Below are positions 25,842 through 33,710 of a DNA stretch of 55,609 nt, piece by piece. Both the position numbers and the translations under genes were made by a program. The DNA lies in NCBI GenBank assembly GCA_009778035.1, contig WRKP01000012.1:1-55609 (forward strand), in the 5' to 3' direction. This DNA comes from Planctomycetaceae bacterium. Lineage in GTDB: Bacteria > Planctomycetota > Planctomycetia > Pirellulales > Thermoguttaceae. The notes below the pieces were generated by a model. The model was not told the origin of the DNA and ran no database searches. It worked only from the letters and a program-made list of their open reading frames with translations. The first letter of the stretch is position 1, and each line of letters begins with the position of its first letter.

Positions 25842-26135
25842 ATGCCGACGTACGATTATCACTGCGATTCCTGCTCGCACGAATTTGAAGAATTTCAATA
25901 CATAAACGATGCTCCGCTTAAAAAATGTCCAAATTGCAAGAAAAACAAACTCCGCCGGCTCATCGGTGGCGGAGCCGCCATCGTGTTTCGGGGCAGCGGA
26001 TTTTACCAAACAGACTACCGGAGCGATTCTTACCGCAAAGCAGCCAAAGCGGATACCGCTCCGAAATCCGAGGCTGCTTCGTCGCCGTCCTGCAAGGGCT
26101 GTCCCGCCTCGAATGAATGCAAAGCGAAGACTTAG
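25842..26135 (+). CDS. FmdB-family zinc-ribbon protein
   Basis: The first 45 residues are the FmdB-type zinc ribbon: PTYDYHCDSCSHEFEEFQ and KKCPNCKKNKLRRLIGGG, with two CxxC knuckles. They are followed by the usual GSGFYQTDY segment. The tail (residues 65-97) is low-complexity and ends with a second Cys cluster (CKGCPASNEC). The family is widespread as small putative regulatory or RNA/protein-binding proteins; the role here is unknown. Its neighbours do not point to a pathway. Confidence 0.9.
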   Translation: MPTYDYHCDSCSHEFEEFQYINDAPLKKCPNCKKNKLRRLIGGGAAIVFRGSGFYQTDYRSDSYRKAAKADTAPKSEAASSPSCKGCPASNECKAKT

Positions 26136-26256
26136 GCATATTCAGAATTGGTCTTAACGCCCCTCCGTCATCCCGGGGCGCATTATCGTCATTCCGGCGC
26201 ACGCCGGAATGACATTTTTTCCATAGCAAAAATCGCCCTTTCGGCGAACTTCGCGG
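26136..26256. repeat. Dispersed palindromic repeat R4 and flank
   Basis: The flank ggcatattcagaattggtct is followed by tcatcccggggcgca and the arms ccggcgcacgccgg. R6 at 28.26 kb has the same flank (attcagaattggtct type) in the same order, so the repeat unit is longer than its palindromic core. Confidence 0.75.
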
Positions 26257-26285
26257 TTGACTTTCCCGTTCGCCCATGGTACGAT
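26257..26285 (+). promoter_or_regulatory. Sigma-70-type promoter of the DUF1559 gene
   Basis: TTGACT, 17 bp, TACGAT. Transcription would start near 26292, leaving a roughly 36-nt leader with a strong AAGGAG ribosome site (26313-26318) before the ATG at 26328. Confidence 0.7.
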
Positions 26286-26327
26286 AGGAAACATCAATCA
26301 TCTCTAACCATATAAGGAGACCAGATC

Positions 26328-27622
26328 ATGAGTAGTTTTCGCAACAGAATGTTAAACTGGGGGGGGGGGGCAATATAGGCAAGCGAGGTTTTACGCTCGT
26401 CGAATTGCTCGTCGTCATCGCCATTATAGGCATGCTCGTCGCACTCCTCCTGCCCGCCGTACAGGCCGCTCGCGAAGCCGCCAGGAGAATGCAGTGCTCA
26501 AACAACCTGAAGCAACTGGGACTCGCTGTCCACAACTTTCATGATACGCATAATCGTTTCCCATGCCAAGTCGACGATCCTATTTTTGTCTCGCAGCGGC
26601 TCGTAAGGTTCAGTTTCTTTATAGCCATAATGCCCTACATTGAGCAAAATGCTGCGTTCGATTGGATTATAGGAGCAAATAGTCGACGAGAATCTCCCTT
26701 GACGGGAAATTACCAGTTGGCGAGCGTCGATGAACCTTTTAATGCTGCCGATTCTCCGCTACGAGTCAGAAATGCCGCCTTTATGTGCCCCTCGGAAGGA
26801 CATACCGGCATAGGAGCAGGCGCACTTATGTGGAATGGTTTCACGGCAACAAATTACCGCGGTTCTATGGGCGATACGCTCGCTTCGATTCGAGGTTCCA
26901 ACGTTCCCGAAAACGAAGATAATAACTGGGTGAGAGCCCATTCGCCTCGCAGTTGGCTGCGAGTGGGGCCGCAACGGATTAACGTCGTGAATCCCCAGCC
27001 AGTTGCTAACAGAAATGGCGGCACGATCGGGTTGGTTGCCGTTTCGAGCGGAACAACCAATACCCTGCTGATTACCGAAGGTGTTATTTTTGATGGCACC
27101 GGCAATGAATCACAGCAGGTGGATTTCCGAGCAAACCATGTGAACATATCACCTGACGCATACTGGTATAATCGCGTTCCTAACAACTGTTTGAATGCGA
27201 AAGGATCTGGCGGCAGGACCCGGCCTGGTCCGACTTCGATGCACTATCCTACCCATTTGCCCGGTCACAATGTTGCCGACACGGAGCATACCTACAACAC
27301 AGCGGTATTTACCCTGTTGCCGCCCAACAGTCCTAACTGTTCCGGCGGGAATATGTATGGCGGGCATGCTGCCAGCAGTCGGCATCCCGGCGGAGTGGGC
27401 GGCGTGTTGGTAGACGGCAGTGTGCGTTTTATTACCGACTCGGTTCATACCAAAAACTTGAGTGTTCCTGGAATGCATCAAGGCGGCAGCAATGATGAGA
27501 GGATGCCGAGCCAACCCATCGCAGGCGCAACGGGCGGCGATGCGACGCAAGGGCAGCCGTTTAGTTGGGGTATGTGGGCTGAATTCGGTGCAATTAACAG
27601 CATGCACAGTATTTCGCTATAG
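26328..27622 (+). pseudogene. DUF1559 prepilin-like protein, start codon out of frame at a 12-G tract (phase-variable or broken)
   Basis: From 26372 the frame reads [18 protein letters not shown] and on through a DUF1559 protein of about 415 residues. It has the GFTLVE methylation motif and helix, then [20 protein letters not shown], and ends in [17 protein letters not shown]. The only good start (ATG 26328, nine bases after AAGGAG) is in another frame. Its reading ([14 protein letters not shown]...) meets TAG at 26376 after the run of 12 Gs at 26359-26370. Thirteen Gs would join the two frames (ten would also). So the gene is either switched off by slipped-strand mispairing, or a base was lost in sequencing. 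DUF1559 proteins are planctomycete pilin-like surface proteins. The lipoprotein at 27791 is its usual partner. Confidence 0.8.
26359..26370 (+). repeat. 12-G homopolymer in the 5' part of the DUF1559 gene
   Basis: Twelve consecutive G residues lie about 10 codons after the start codon. They are by far the longest G run in a coding part of the window and decide whether the gene is translated. Confidence 0.9.
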
Positions 27623-27637
27623 ATTTTGTGTATTAAA

Positions 27638-27774
27638 CTTGTTCGGGAAACCGTCATTCCGGCGAAAGCCGGGATCCAGCCGAGCGGCGAGTATGCCGTT
27701 TCCCTGGTTCCTGGCGTGCGCCGGGATGACGGGATTTGCGTTGAAATGGCGATTTCCGAACATTCCTAACTTCT
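27638..27774. repeat. Dispersed palindromic repeat R5 within TTGTTCGG/CCGAACA arms
   Basis: The core (ccggcgaaagccggga ... ggcgtgcgccggga) is like R1-R4. It is bracketed by cttgttcgggaaacc on the left and gatttccgaaca on the right, matching the outer arms of the minimal repeat at 21156-21216. It lies between the DUF1559 gene and its lipoprotein. Confidence 0.85.
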
Positions 27775-27790
27775 AACATCTAATTTCATC

Positions 27791-28252
27791 ATGAAAACTA
27801 CAACAACAATTACATTATTGATTGCCGTTTTGGGGCTTGTATTTTTCCAGGGTTGCGGTCAGCATCCATTGGGAGCGGTCAAAGTAACCGGTATGGTAAC
27901 GGTCGGCGGTGAAGCAACCGAAGGAATAAGCGTCACGTTTATTCCGACGGCCTCCGATGGTCGGGAAGCCTATGGCACGACAGACGCACAGGGGCGTTTC
28001 GTTTTGACGATTCCCGGTACGGATGTTGGTTCAGGTGCCATTCCGGGCGAATATATCGTGACGTTTTTTAAGACGGAAGACCCAGCGGCTGGAATGCATG
28101 AAGATGAAGTCCGACAGCGATTTGGCGGCTTGCCTCCGACCATTGATCTGCTGCCAGTCAAGTACAAGAGCCGGACGGACACGCCCATTGCGCCGGTAAC
28201 GGTGGAAGCCCGAGGACGCAACGAGTTTACGTTTGAGTTGACGTCTCGGTAA
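27791..28252 (+). CDS. Small lipoprotein with carboxypeptidase-regulatory-like fold (paralogue of 157-609)
   Basis: The 153-residue protein has a signal sequence ending VFFQGCG (lipidated Cys about residue 22). One beta-sandwich domain follows, with VKVTGMVTVGGEATEGISVTF, RFVLTIPG and PGEYIVTFF. It is clearly homologous to the first gene of the window. It follows the DUF1559 gene and probably shares its transcript, although repeat R5 lies between. A structural or surface role together with the pilin-like protein is likely (inference from the recurrent pairing in planctomycetes). Confidence 0.85.
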   Translation: MKTTTTITLLIAVLGLVFFQGCGQHPLGAVKVTGMVTVGGEATEGISVTFIPTASDGREAYGTTDAQGRFVLTIPGTDVGSGAIPGEYIVTFFKTEDPAAGMHEDEVRQRFGGLPPTIDLLPVKYKSRTDTPIAPVTVEARGRNEFTFELTSR

Positions 28253-28261
28253 TGCACTAGG

Positions 28262-28365
28262 GCATCTTCAGAATTGGTCTGGACGTCATCCCGGCGCAAG
28301 CCGGAATCCAGAGGAACTGACATCACACGCAATGTCTGGATTCCGGCCTGCGCCGGAATGACGGA
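28262..28365. repeat. Dispersed palindromic repeat R6 with flank
   Basis: The flank gcatcttcagaattggtct is followed by arms ccggcgcaagccgg and ccggcctgcgccgg. It is in the same order as R4. Between it and the next promoter (28366-28503) I see nothing but a poly-A/G-rich stretch. Confidence 0.8.
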
Positions 28366-28503
28366 AGCGATTCCCGAGCAGTTTGGATATGCACTCATGT
28401 AAAACTGGCCGTTGGCCTGGGGAGCAAAAGTATCGAAAAAAACGGTTTTGCAGTCCGCTCGAAAAAAATTTAAGGAAAAAGGGGGAAAAACCGACCGCCC
28501 CAG

Positions 28504-28532
28504 TTGACTTTTATGATTGGGTAAGATAGAAT
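28504..28532 (+). promoter_or_regulatory. Strong sigma-70-type promoter
   Basis: TTGACT, 17 bp, TAGAAT. The leader of about 60 nt contains an AAGGAG site (TATAAGGAGAACACC) before the ATG at 28601. Confidence 0.75.
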
Positions 28533-28600
28533 AACAGGGTAGTTTGGGCGGGGCAGTCCCGCCGAAAAATCATCAACCCATTTTTTATAAGGAGAACACC

Positions 28601-28930
28601 ATGATTAAGAAACTGTCTTGCCTCTGTGCCGTCGCTGCCGTACTGTTTGTCTTCGCAACAGCAAATGTTGCCAATGCCCAGGAAGCCGCACAACCCGCCG
28701 GCTGTCCTTGCGTTGCCGCACCGGCACCGTGCCAATTTACACCGGCCTGTCCGCCGGTTTGGGCTCGTGCGTGCCCGCCGGTCGTTTCGTATCGAATCGG
28801 CCCGTTTGGCGGCATCCGAACGGTCGTCCACGCTCCGGTCTATCGAGCACCGGTTGTCGTTGTCCCGCGTCCCGTGCGAGCACCGGTCGTTTGGGTTCCG
28901 CAACCGACTTGGTATGGAACCTGGTGGTAA
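28601..28930 (+). CDS. Small secreted Pro/Val/Cys-rich protein
   Basis: The 109-residue protein is preceded by a strong promoter and AAGGAG site. A signal peptide (MIKKLSCLCAVAAVLFVFATANVANA-QE) is followed by about 80 residues of low-complexity sequence. That part has Cys-Pro pairs (CPCVAAPAPC, ACPPVWARACPPV) and a valine/proline/arginine repeat (APVYRAPVVVVPRPVRAPVVWVP), and it ends YGTWW. It is likely an abundant envelope or matrix protein; the six or so cysteines suggest disulfides. No family is recognised. Confidence 0.8.
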   Translation: MIKKLSCLCAVAAVLFVFATANVANAQEAAQPAGCPCVAAPAPCQFTPACPPVWARACPPVVSYRIGPFGGIRTVVHAPVYRAPVVVVPRPVRAPVVWVPQPTWYGTWW

Positions 28931-28977
28931 ACGGTAATGCTCTCATTTGAGCACCACAAATAGGACTTTGGACAGCA

Positions 28978-29042
28978 GAGCCTGCGGTGCGGGTCAGGGC
29001 CCTTCACGATTACGCGGCCCGACTCGCGCTGCGGGCTCTGTT
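28978..29042 (+). terminator. Long imperfect hairpin after the small secreted protein
   Basis: The arms begin cagagcctgcggtgcgggtc and end with a near-perfect complement (gactcgcgctgcgggctctg). The roughly 28-bp imperfect stem could end transcription. No T run follows. Confidence 0.45.
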
Positions 29043-29050
29043 CGCACCTC

Positions 29051-29176
29051 GTCATTCTGGCGCAAGCATTCCGGCGAAGTCATTCCGGCGAAAGCCGGGA
29101 TCCAGACGTTGCGTGTGATGCCGGTTCCTCTGGTTCCCGGCTTGCGCCGGGATGACGAATGCCCGCCGGGATGACG
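29051..29176. repeat. Dispersed palindromic repeat R7 with a duplicated left part
   Basis: The left half is partly duplicated: gtcattctggcgcaagcattccggcgaa and then gtcattccggcgaaagccggg. The right arm is ggcttgcgccgggatgacg, with an extra truncated copy (gccgggatgacg) to 29176. Confidence 0.8.
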
Positions 29177-29223
29177 ATACGCGGCTCATGCCGGTTTTGC
29201 GGGTTTCCAAATGTCCAAATATA

Positions 29224-29232
29224 TGCTATAAT
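29224..29232 (+). promoter_or_regulatory. Extended -10 promoter
   Basis: TGCTATAAT matches TGn-TATAAT. A GGAGG ribosome site at 29251 precedes the ATG at 29261. Confidence 0.6.
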
Positions 29233-29260
29233 GCCAGCAATCTTTTGCACGGAGGTCTCC

Positions 29261-30571
29261 ATGAAAGTCCAATCGCTCGCCAGCACCCTCGCTTGCCTGG
29301 CACTCCTCGCCGCCGTCGGCTATGCACAACCCGAGGTACAACCCGTACAATTCGTACCGTTTGATCCAGAACTACACCATCCCGTGGAACCGCAGGGTGG
29401 GTATCTAATGCCCCTTGATTCAGAACTCGGAGAACCACAATTCGGAGCACCACTAAGCGGAGTACCACAGCAGATCGTGGTGCCGTCCATGACTCCCGTG
29501 CCCCCGGTGCCTCTAGGCCCACTGCCTCCGCACATCCAGCAAATGCAAGAGGCAATGGACGAGGCCATGGAAGCCGCACAGATGAGGGGGATGACCCGCG
29601 CGCTCTGGTACCACGATTTCCCTTTAGGAATGATGGTTCTCGGCGAATCGCCGGAAGTACGAACGGCCCTGGGCGTTTCTTCCGAACAAATGCTGCAACT
29701 CAGCAACATGGAGGAAAGTTTTGCGACAAATCTTGAAATGATCGAAAAAATGGAAGTCACGCGAAAATACATGGAAGCGAATATACAAGCGACACAAATT
29801 AATATCCTTTCTTTTGATGATAACGACCTGATGAGTGAGGCAGATCTGATGGAAAACATCGCCAATACCGCGTCTATCGTAACAAACGGAATTGAGCAAG
29901 AGGCGTCTTCGAGTTTTCATTTGGCCAACGAATTTTTTGAGGCCGTCATGACCCCGGAACAGGTGCGAAAAATGCAGGAAATGCAGTTGGCGGCAATGGG
30001 GATGGGTGACATGCCGATGCAGTTTGTTTTGGCGGGTGCGTACGAGGCTCTTGACCTGACCGATGCCCAACGGCAAGAGATGTTTCTGATTAGAATAGAA
30101 CTCGAACCGGAATTCGAGGAAAAGACGAATGCGATGTTTAGGCTTGACGGGCTTATGGACGCAAAAATCGCTGCCGCAATGAGGGAAGGTGAGGACTGGA
30201 ATGAGACAAAGAAGCGTCTGATGGCAGAAGACCCGGAATATAAAAAGATTCACGAGGAAATCTTGTCGCTGAACAAAGATTTTTCCTTGCAATTCAAGAC
30301 ACGGATATTTGATGTGTTGACCGATGCACAGTGGAAACGGTTGCAGGAACTGATCGACAATCCGCCGGAGCACGCTAGGGTGTATCTCAAGTACATACGG
30401 GAGCAGATGCAAATCCCGGACGCAGATGAAGAGGGAGCGGGTGAGCCGGAGAGTGTGGGAAGCGACGTTTGGGCCCCCGGTCCCGATTCGTGGCGTCCTG
30501 GCGATGCGATTCCTGAAAGGTATCGTCGCGAGCGGAATACCCGCGGAGCGTTTCCGCGGCCAACGGAGTGA
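29261..30571 (+). CDS. Secreted hypothetical protein with LTxxQ-like helical segments
   Basis: Start ATG 29261 is supported by GGAGG and a signal peptide (MKVQSLASTLACLALLAAVGYA-QP). A Pro-rich region follows (to about residue 95), then a methionine- and glutamate-rich helical part. The motifs MTPEQVRKMQEMQ, LDLTDAQRQEMFLIR and VLTDAQWKRLQELIDNP resemble the LTxxQ signature of the periplasmic Spy/CpxP group, but the protein is longer (436 residues) and the similarity is weak. It could be a periplasmic chaperone-like protein. fliI follows after 30 bp on the same strand. Confidence 0.75.
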   Translation: MKVQSLASTLACLALLAAVGYAQPEVQPVQFVPFDPELHHPVEPQGGYLMPLDSELGEPQFGAPLSGVPQQIVVPSMTPVPPVPLGPLPPHIQQMQEAMDEAMEAAQMRGMTRALWYHDFPLGMMVLGESPEVRTALGVSSEQMLQLSNMEESFATNLEMIEKMEVTRKYMEANIQATQINILSFDDNDLMSEADLMENIANTASIVTNGIEQEASSSFHLANEFFEAVMTPEQVRKMQEMQLAAMGMGDMPMQFVLAGAYEALDLTDAQRQEMFLIRIELEPEFEEKTNAMFRLDGLMDAKIAAAMREGEDWNETKKRLMAEDPEYKKIHEEILSLNKDFSLQFKTRIFDVLTDAQWKRLQELIDNPPEHARVYLKYIREQMQIPDADEEGAGEPESVGSDVWAPGPDSWRPGDAIPERYRRERNTRGAFPRPTE

Positions 30572-30601
30572 TGGTCGTGAACAATTTAACAGTACGCATC
30601 T

Positions 30602-31903
30602 ATGTCCAAATTGGAAGACCAAATCAAGACGATTATGCCAGCCAAAATCGTCGGAACCGTCGTGCAAACGCACGGATTGACCATCGCGGCAGCGGATTTT
30701 CCCAGTCCCGTCGGAAGCGTTGCCGAAATCGAACGCTCCGACGGAACTCCCCTGACTGCCGAAGTCATCGGCTTTCGCGATGCGCATACCATCCTCTATC
30801 CGCACAGCGATATTACCGGCGTGCGTCGGGGAAACCGCATTCGGCTGACCAAAACGCTCCCCTGGCTCCGCGTCGGCGAAAATCTGCTCGGGCGCATCCT
30901 CAATGCCGAAGGAAAACCCGTTGATAATCAACCCTTTCCCATTCTGAACGACCGCATCCTCTTCGATAACGCTCCGCCCAATGCCGCATCGCGGCCCCGT
31001 ATCAATTCGATTCTCTCGACGGGTGTTCGGGCGATTGACGGTATGTTTACCTGCGGCGGCGGCCAACGACTCGGGATCTTTGCGGGCTCCGGCGTCGGGA
31101 AAAGCGTCACGCTCGGTATGATTGCACGATATACCGATGCGGATATTATCGTGATTGGCCTCATCGGCGAACGCGGTCGGGAACTCAATGACTTCATCGA
31201 ACGCGATTTGGGTGCCGAAGGCCTCAAAAAGAGCATTGTCGTGGTGGCAACTTCGGACGAGCCTGCTTTGATGCGGGTGCGTGCTCCGATGACGACGATG
31301 GCGATTGCGGAATACTTTCGCGAGCAGGGCAAAAATGTGCTCGTGATGATGGATTCGCTGACTCGGATGGCGATGGCGCAGCGTGAAATCGGTTTGGCAG
31401 CGGGCGAACCGCCGACGACGAAGGGGTATCCGCCATCGGTGTTTGCGATGTTGCCGAAATTGGTTGAACGGGCGGGCCGATCGGCAAAAGGGACCATCAC
31501 GGCATTTTTCACGGTATTGGTTGAGGGCGATGACCGCAATGATCCGATTGGCGATACGGTTCGGGGCTTGCTTGACGGCCACCTTTGGTTATCGCGGAAA
31601 TTGAGCACCCGGGGGCATTATCCGGCGATTGATCCGATTGAGAGCATTAGTCGATTGATGCCGGACATATGCGAGCCGGAGCATTTGAAGGCGGCTCGGG
31701 CGATGCGTCGGTTGTTGGGGGTGTATTTGGACAATGAGGATTTGATTTCGATCGGGGCGTATCGGACGGGCAGCAATCCTGAAATTGATCATGCGATCAA
31801 GATGAAGCCGTTGATAGACAAGTTTTTGCAGCAGGATGTGTCTGATCGAGCGGTGCTGGCCGAGACGATTCAGGGCATCAAAAAGTTGATGCTGGGCAGT
31901 TAG
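30602..31903 (+). CDS. fliI: Flagellar/type III secretion ATPase
   Basis: This is the ATPase that energises export through the flagellar or injectisome type III apparatus. The 433 residues carry the Walker A box FAGSGVGKSVTL (about residues 160-171), the Walker B region NVLVMMDSLTRMAMAQREIGLA, and the family strings GEPPTTKGYPPSVFAMLP and VEGDDRNDPI. The PAIDP end and the C-terminal helices YRTGSNPEIDHAI complete the family pattern. The N-terminal beta-barrel is present. No fliH, fliJ or other flagellar gene is adjacent. It ends only 8 bp from the convergent DUF11 gene. Confidence 0.93.
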   Translation: MSKLEDQIKTIMPAKIVGTVVQTHGLTIAAADFPSPVGSVAEIERSDGTPLTAEVIGFRDAHTILYPHSDITGVRRGNRIRLTKTLPWLRVGENLLGRILNAEGKPVDNQPFPILNDRILFDNAPPNAASRPRINSILSTGVRAIDGMFTCGGGQRLGIFAGSGVGKSVTLGMIARYTDADIIVIGLIGERGRELNDFIERDLGAEGLKKSIVVVATSDEPALMRVRAPMTTMAIAEYFREQGKNVLVMMDSLTRMAMAQREIGLAAGEPPTTKGYPPSVFAMLPKLVERAGRSAKGTITAFFTVLVEGDDRNDPIGDTVRGLLDGHLWLSRKLSTRGHYPAIDPIESISRLMPDICEPEHLKAARAMRRLLGVYLDNEDLISIGAYRTGSNPEIDHAIKMKPLIDKFLQQDVSDRAVLAETIQGIKKLMLGS

Positions 31904-31911
31904 CCGCGGCG

Positions 31912-33651
31912 TTACCGCACGCGACAACGGAACTGAATCACCCCAAAATCGCCCGGTAACAACGGATCAAGGATCTCAAATCGTAACGATAATCCCCCCG
32001 ACGCATTCGGCTGCGATGCGAAACCCGATTGCAATGAAGATACCGCCGTGCCCGATAAAAACTCCAATCGGCCCGTTAAATCATCCAAAATCGTTACATT
32101 GCCAATCGGCTGACTGCCAATGTTGTCAAAACGCAGGGTAAACTCGATCATCTCGCCCGGCGATGCCGAATCCCGCGACGCAACCTTAATCAGCCGCAAC
32201 TGCGATGTCTTCGATTGCTCATCCACAATCTGAAAATAGACAATCGCCCCATCAACGCCAATCTGCGTCATCGGAGCCAATTCATTGACCTGCACCCGCA
32301 CGCCTTCGCTGCCCATCCAAGCCCGGGCATTCAAGGAGCCGCGCTCCAGTTGCACCCGCGTCGAGCCTTCCATCCCGAATGAACGCTGCAATAGCGTCAT
32401 GCTGTCCGAATCGACAACCAAAAAGTTATTGTATCCGCTGATGCTCTGCGATGTTTCCAAACCAGCACCACGCCGCTGACTTTCAATACCGCGAATCTGG
32501 TCCTGCGTTCGGCTATACTGCGTTCGCGTTTCCTGTTCCGTATGACTCGTTTGAATCGCGTTTTGATTGTGCCCGACGGATTGATGGCTCTGTTTATTGA
32601 TGAGAGCGGTAACTTGTCCTTCCTGCACCAACCCTTCAATTTTGCGGATTGCACCGAACCGCGGTGCGTAGATATGAATGCGATTGGACGGCTCGACGAT
32701 GATTCGGCCATCCACCGTATCAAAGTGTGCAATCGTATCGCCGGCGGCGAAGTTGTTGACCGTCCAATCTTCGACGAAAGCGGGCTTGCCGGCATCGTTG
32801 CCGGTTACGATAAATTCGTCGGGCCGCCCGCCCGGGCCTGCCGAGGGGTGCGGCGGATGCCAAATATGCAGATGTTGCTGCATCTCCATCTGCATCTCCT
32901 GCTGCCGTTCGATGACGGCAAGACCGGCGGTTTTCAGTGCCGGATCGAATGTCAGTATGTGAGGCGCATCGTCCTGCGGCGTGTTTGTGCGTGCGTGAGC
33001 CGTATCACCCTGCGATGCGAGTGCGTCGCTTTTATTCAAAACCCAGGGCGGGGAGCCGAAGGTGAATTCGGGACTGAGCAGCCCGCCGGGCGTATTTTGC
33101 ATAGGAACGCGTCCGCCGATGCGCACGATGGCGACGGGCAGACCTTGCGTCGCGGCGGCGGCGACGGGATCGCCGATGCGGATGTCGTGCGAAAGTTGCG
33201 TATCATTGCCGGTTTGGATGGGCATTGCGGAATTGGGATTTTCCAAATAGATGACGCGTGTGATGTGTTGTCCAGCCAGTGCCAACTCTAGGTCCTCCAG
33301 GGTTAGATTGATGATAATGGGATGATCAATTTCCTTTCCCTGCGGCGGATACGTTCGTGCGAGGAGCGTTACGGTAGGGAATACTTCTCGACCGGGATTG
33401 AACGGAATCCCGGCGATTTTGAGGCGGTATTCGCAACCGAGTAGAAATCCGGCCTGGAGGGGGCTGGGGAGGCGTTCGGAAAATTGGCCGTGCGTAACGG
33501 CAGCGAGGCTTGTCGCATCGGGAGTCCGAATGAGAACCGGCTGAAAGTATGCTTGTCCGGGCGCGTGTGGGTACGTGTTCCCGGGGTATTGTGCAAGGGC
33601 ACAAACCGTTAGGAGCAGGAGCAATCCGACTGTTGAAGAGCAAACTTTCAT
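31912..33651 (-). CDS. Secreted protein with C-terminal DUF11 domain
   Basis: A GAGGA ribosome site and a signal peptide (STVGLLLLLTVCALAQ) fix the start. The first half of the 579-residue protein is beta-rich with no recognised domain (GCEYRLKIAGIPFNPGREVFPTV, HPIIINLTLEDLELALAG). Next comes a Gln/His/Met-rich stretch (IERQQEMQMEMQQHLHIWH) and a long Gln/Ser/Thr-rich linker (about residues 355-410). The last 100 residues are a DUF11 beta-sandwich (IKVASRDSASPGEMIEFTL...NIGSQPIGNVTILDDL...RLEFLSGTA). DUF11 proteins are envelope proteins of bacteria with elaborate surfaces. It is likely envelope-associated. Confidence 0.8.
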   Translation of the reverse strand: MKVCSSTVGLLLLLTVCALAQYPGNTYPHAPGQAYFQPVLIRTPDATSLAAVTHGQFSERLPSPLQAGFLLGCEYRLKIAGIPFNPGREVFPTVTLLARTYPPQGKEIDHPIIINLTLEDLELALAGQHITRVIYLENPNSAMPIQTGNDTQLSHDIRIGDPVAAAATQGLPVAIVRIGGRVPMQNTPGGLLSPEFTFGSPPWVLNKSDALASQGDTAHARTNTPQDDAPHILTFDPALKTAGLAVIERQQEMQMEMQQHLHIWHPPHPSAGPGGRPDEFIVTGNDAGKPAFVEDWTVNNFAAGDTIAHFDTVDGRIIVEPSNRIHIYAPRFGAIRKIEGLVQEGQVTALINKQSHQSVGHNQNAIQTSHTEQETRTQYSRTQDQIRGIESQRRGAGLETSQSISGYNNFLVVDSDSMTLLQRSFGMEGSTRVQLERGSLNARAWMGSEGVRVQVNELAPMTQIGVDGAIVYFQIVDEQSKTSQLRLIKVASRDSASPGEMIEFTLRFDNIGSQPIGNVTILDDLTGRLEFLSGTAVSSLQSGFASQPNASGGLSLRFEILDPLLPGDFGVIQFRCRVR

Positions 33652-33710
33652 AGAGTCCTCTGTGGGACTATCGGCATGCGGCAGCGGGGGACTTCAGTTT
33701 TTCCGATGCC

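Noticed and set aside
29624-31582. 652-codon antisense frame across two real genes
   Set aside because: It covers both the LTxxQ-like gene and fliI, which are clear from homology or signal peptide; the antisense protein is Arg/His/Cys-rich and unlike a protein.
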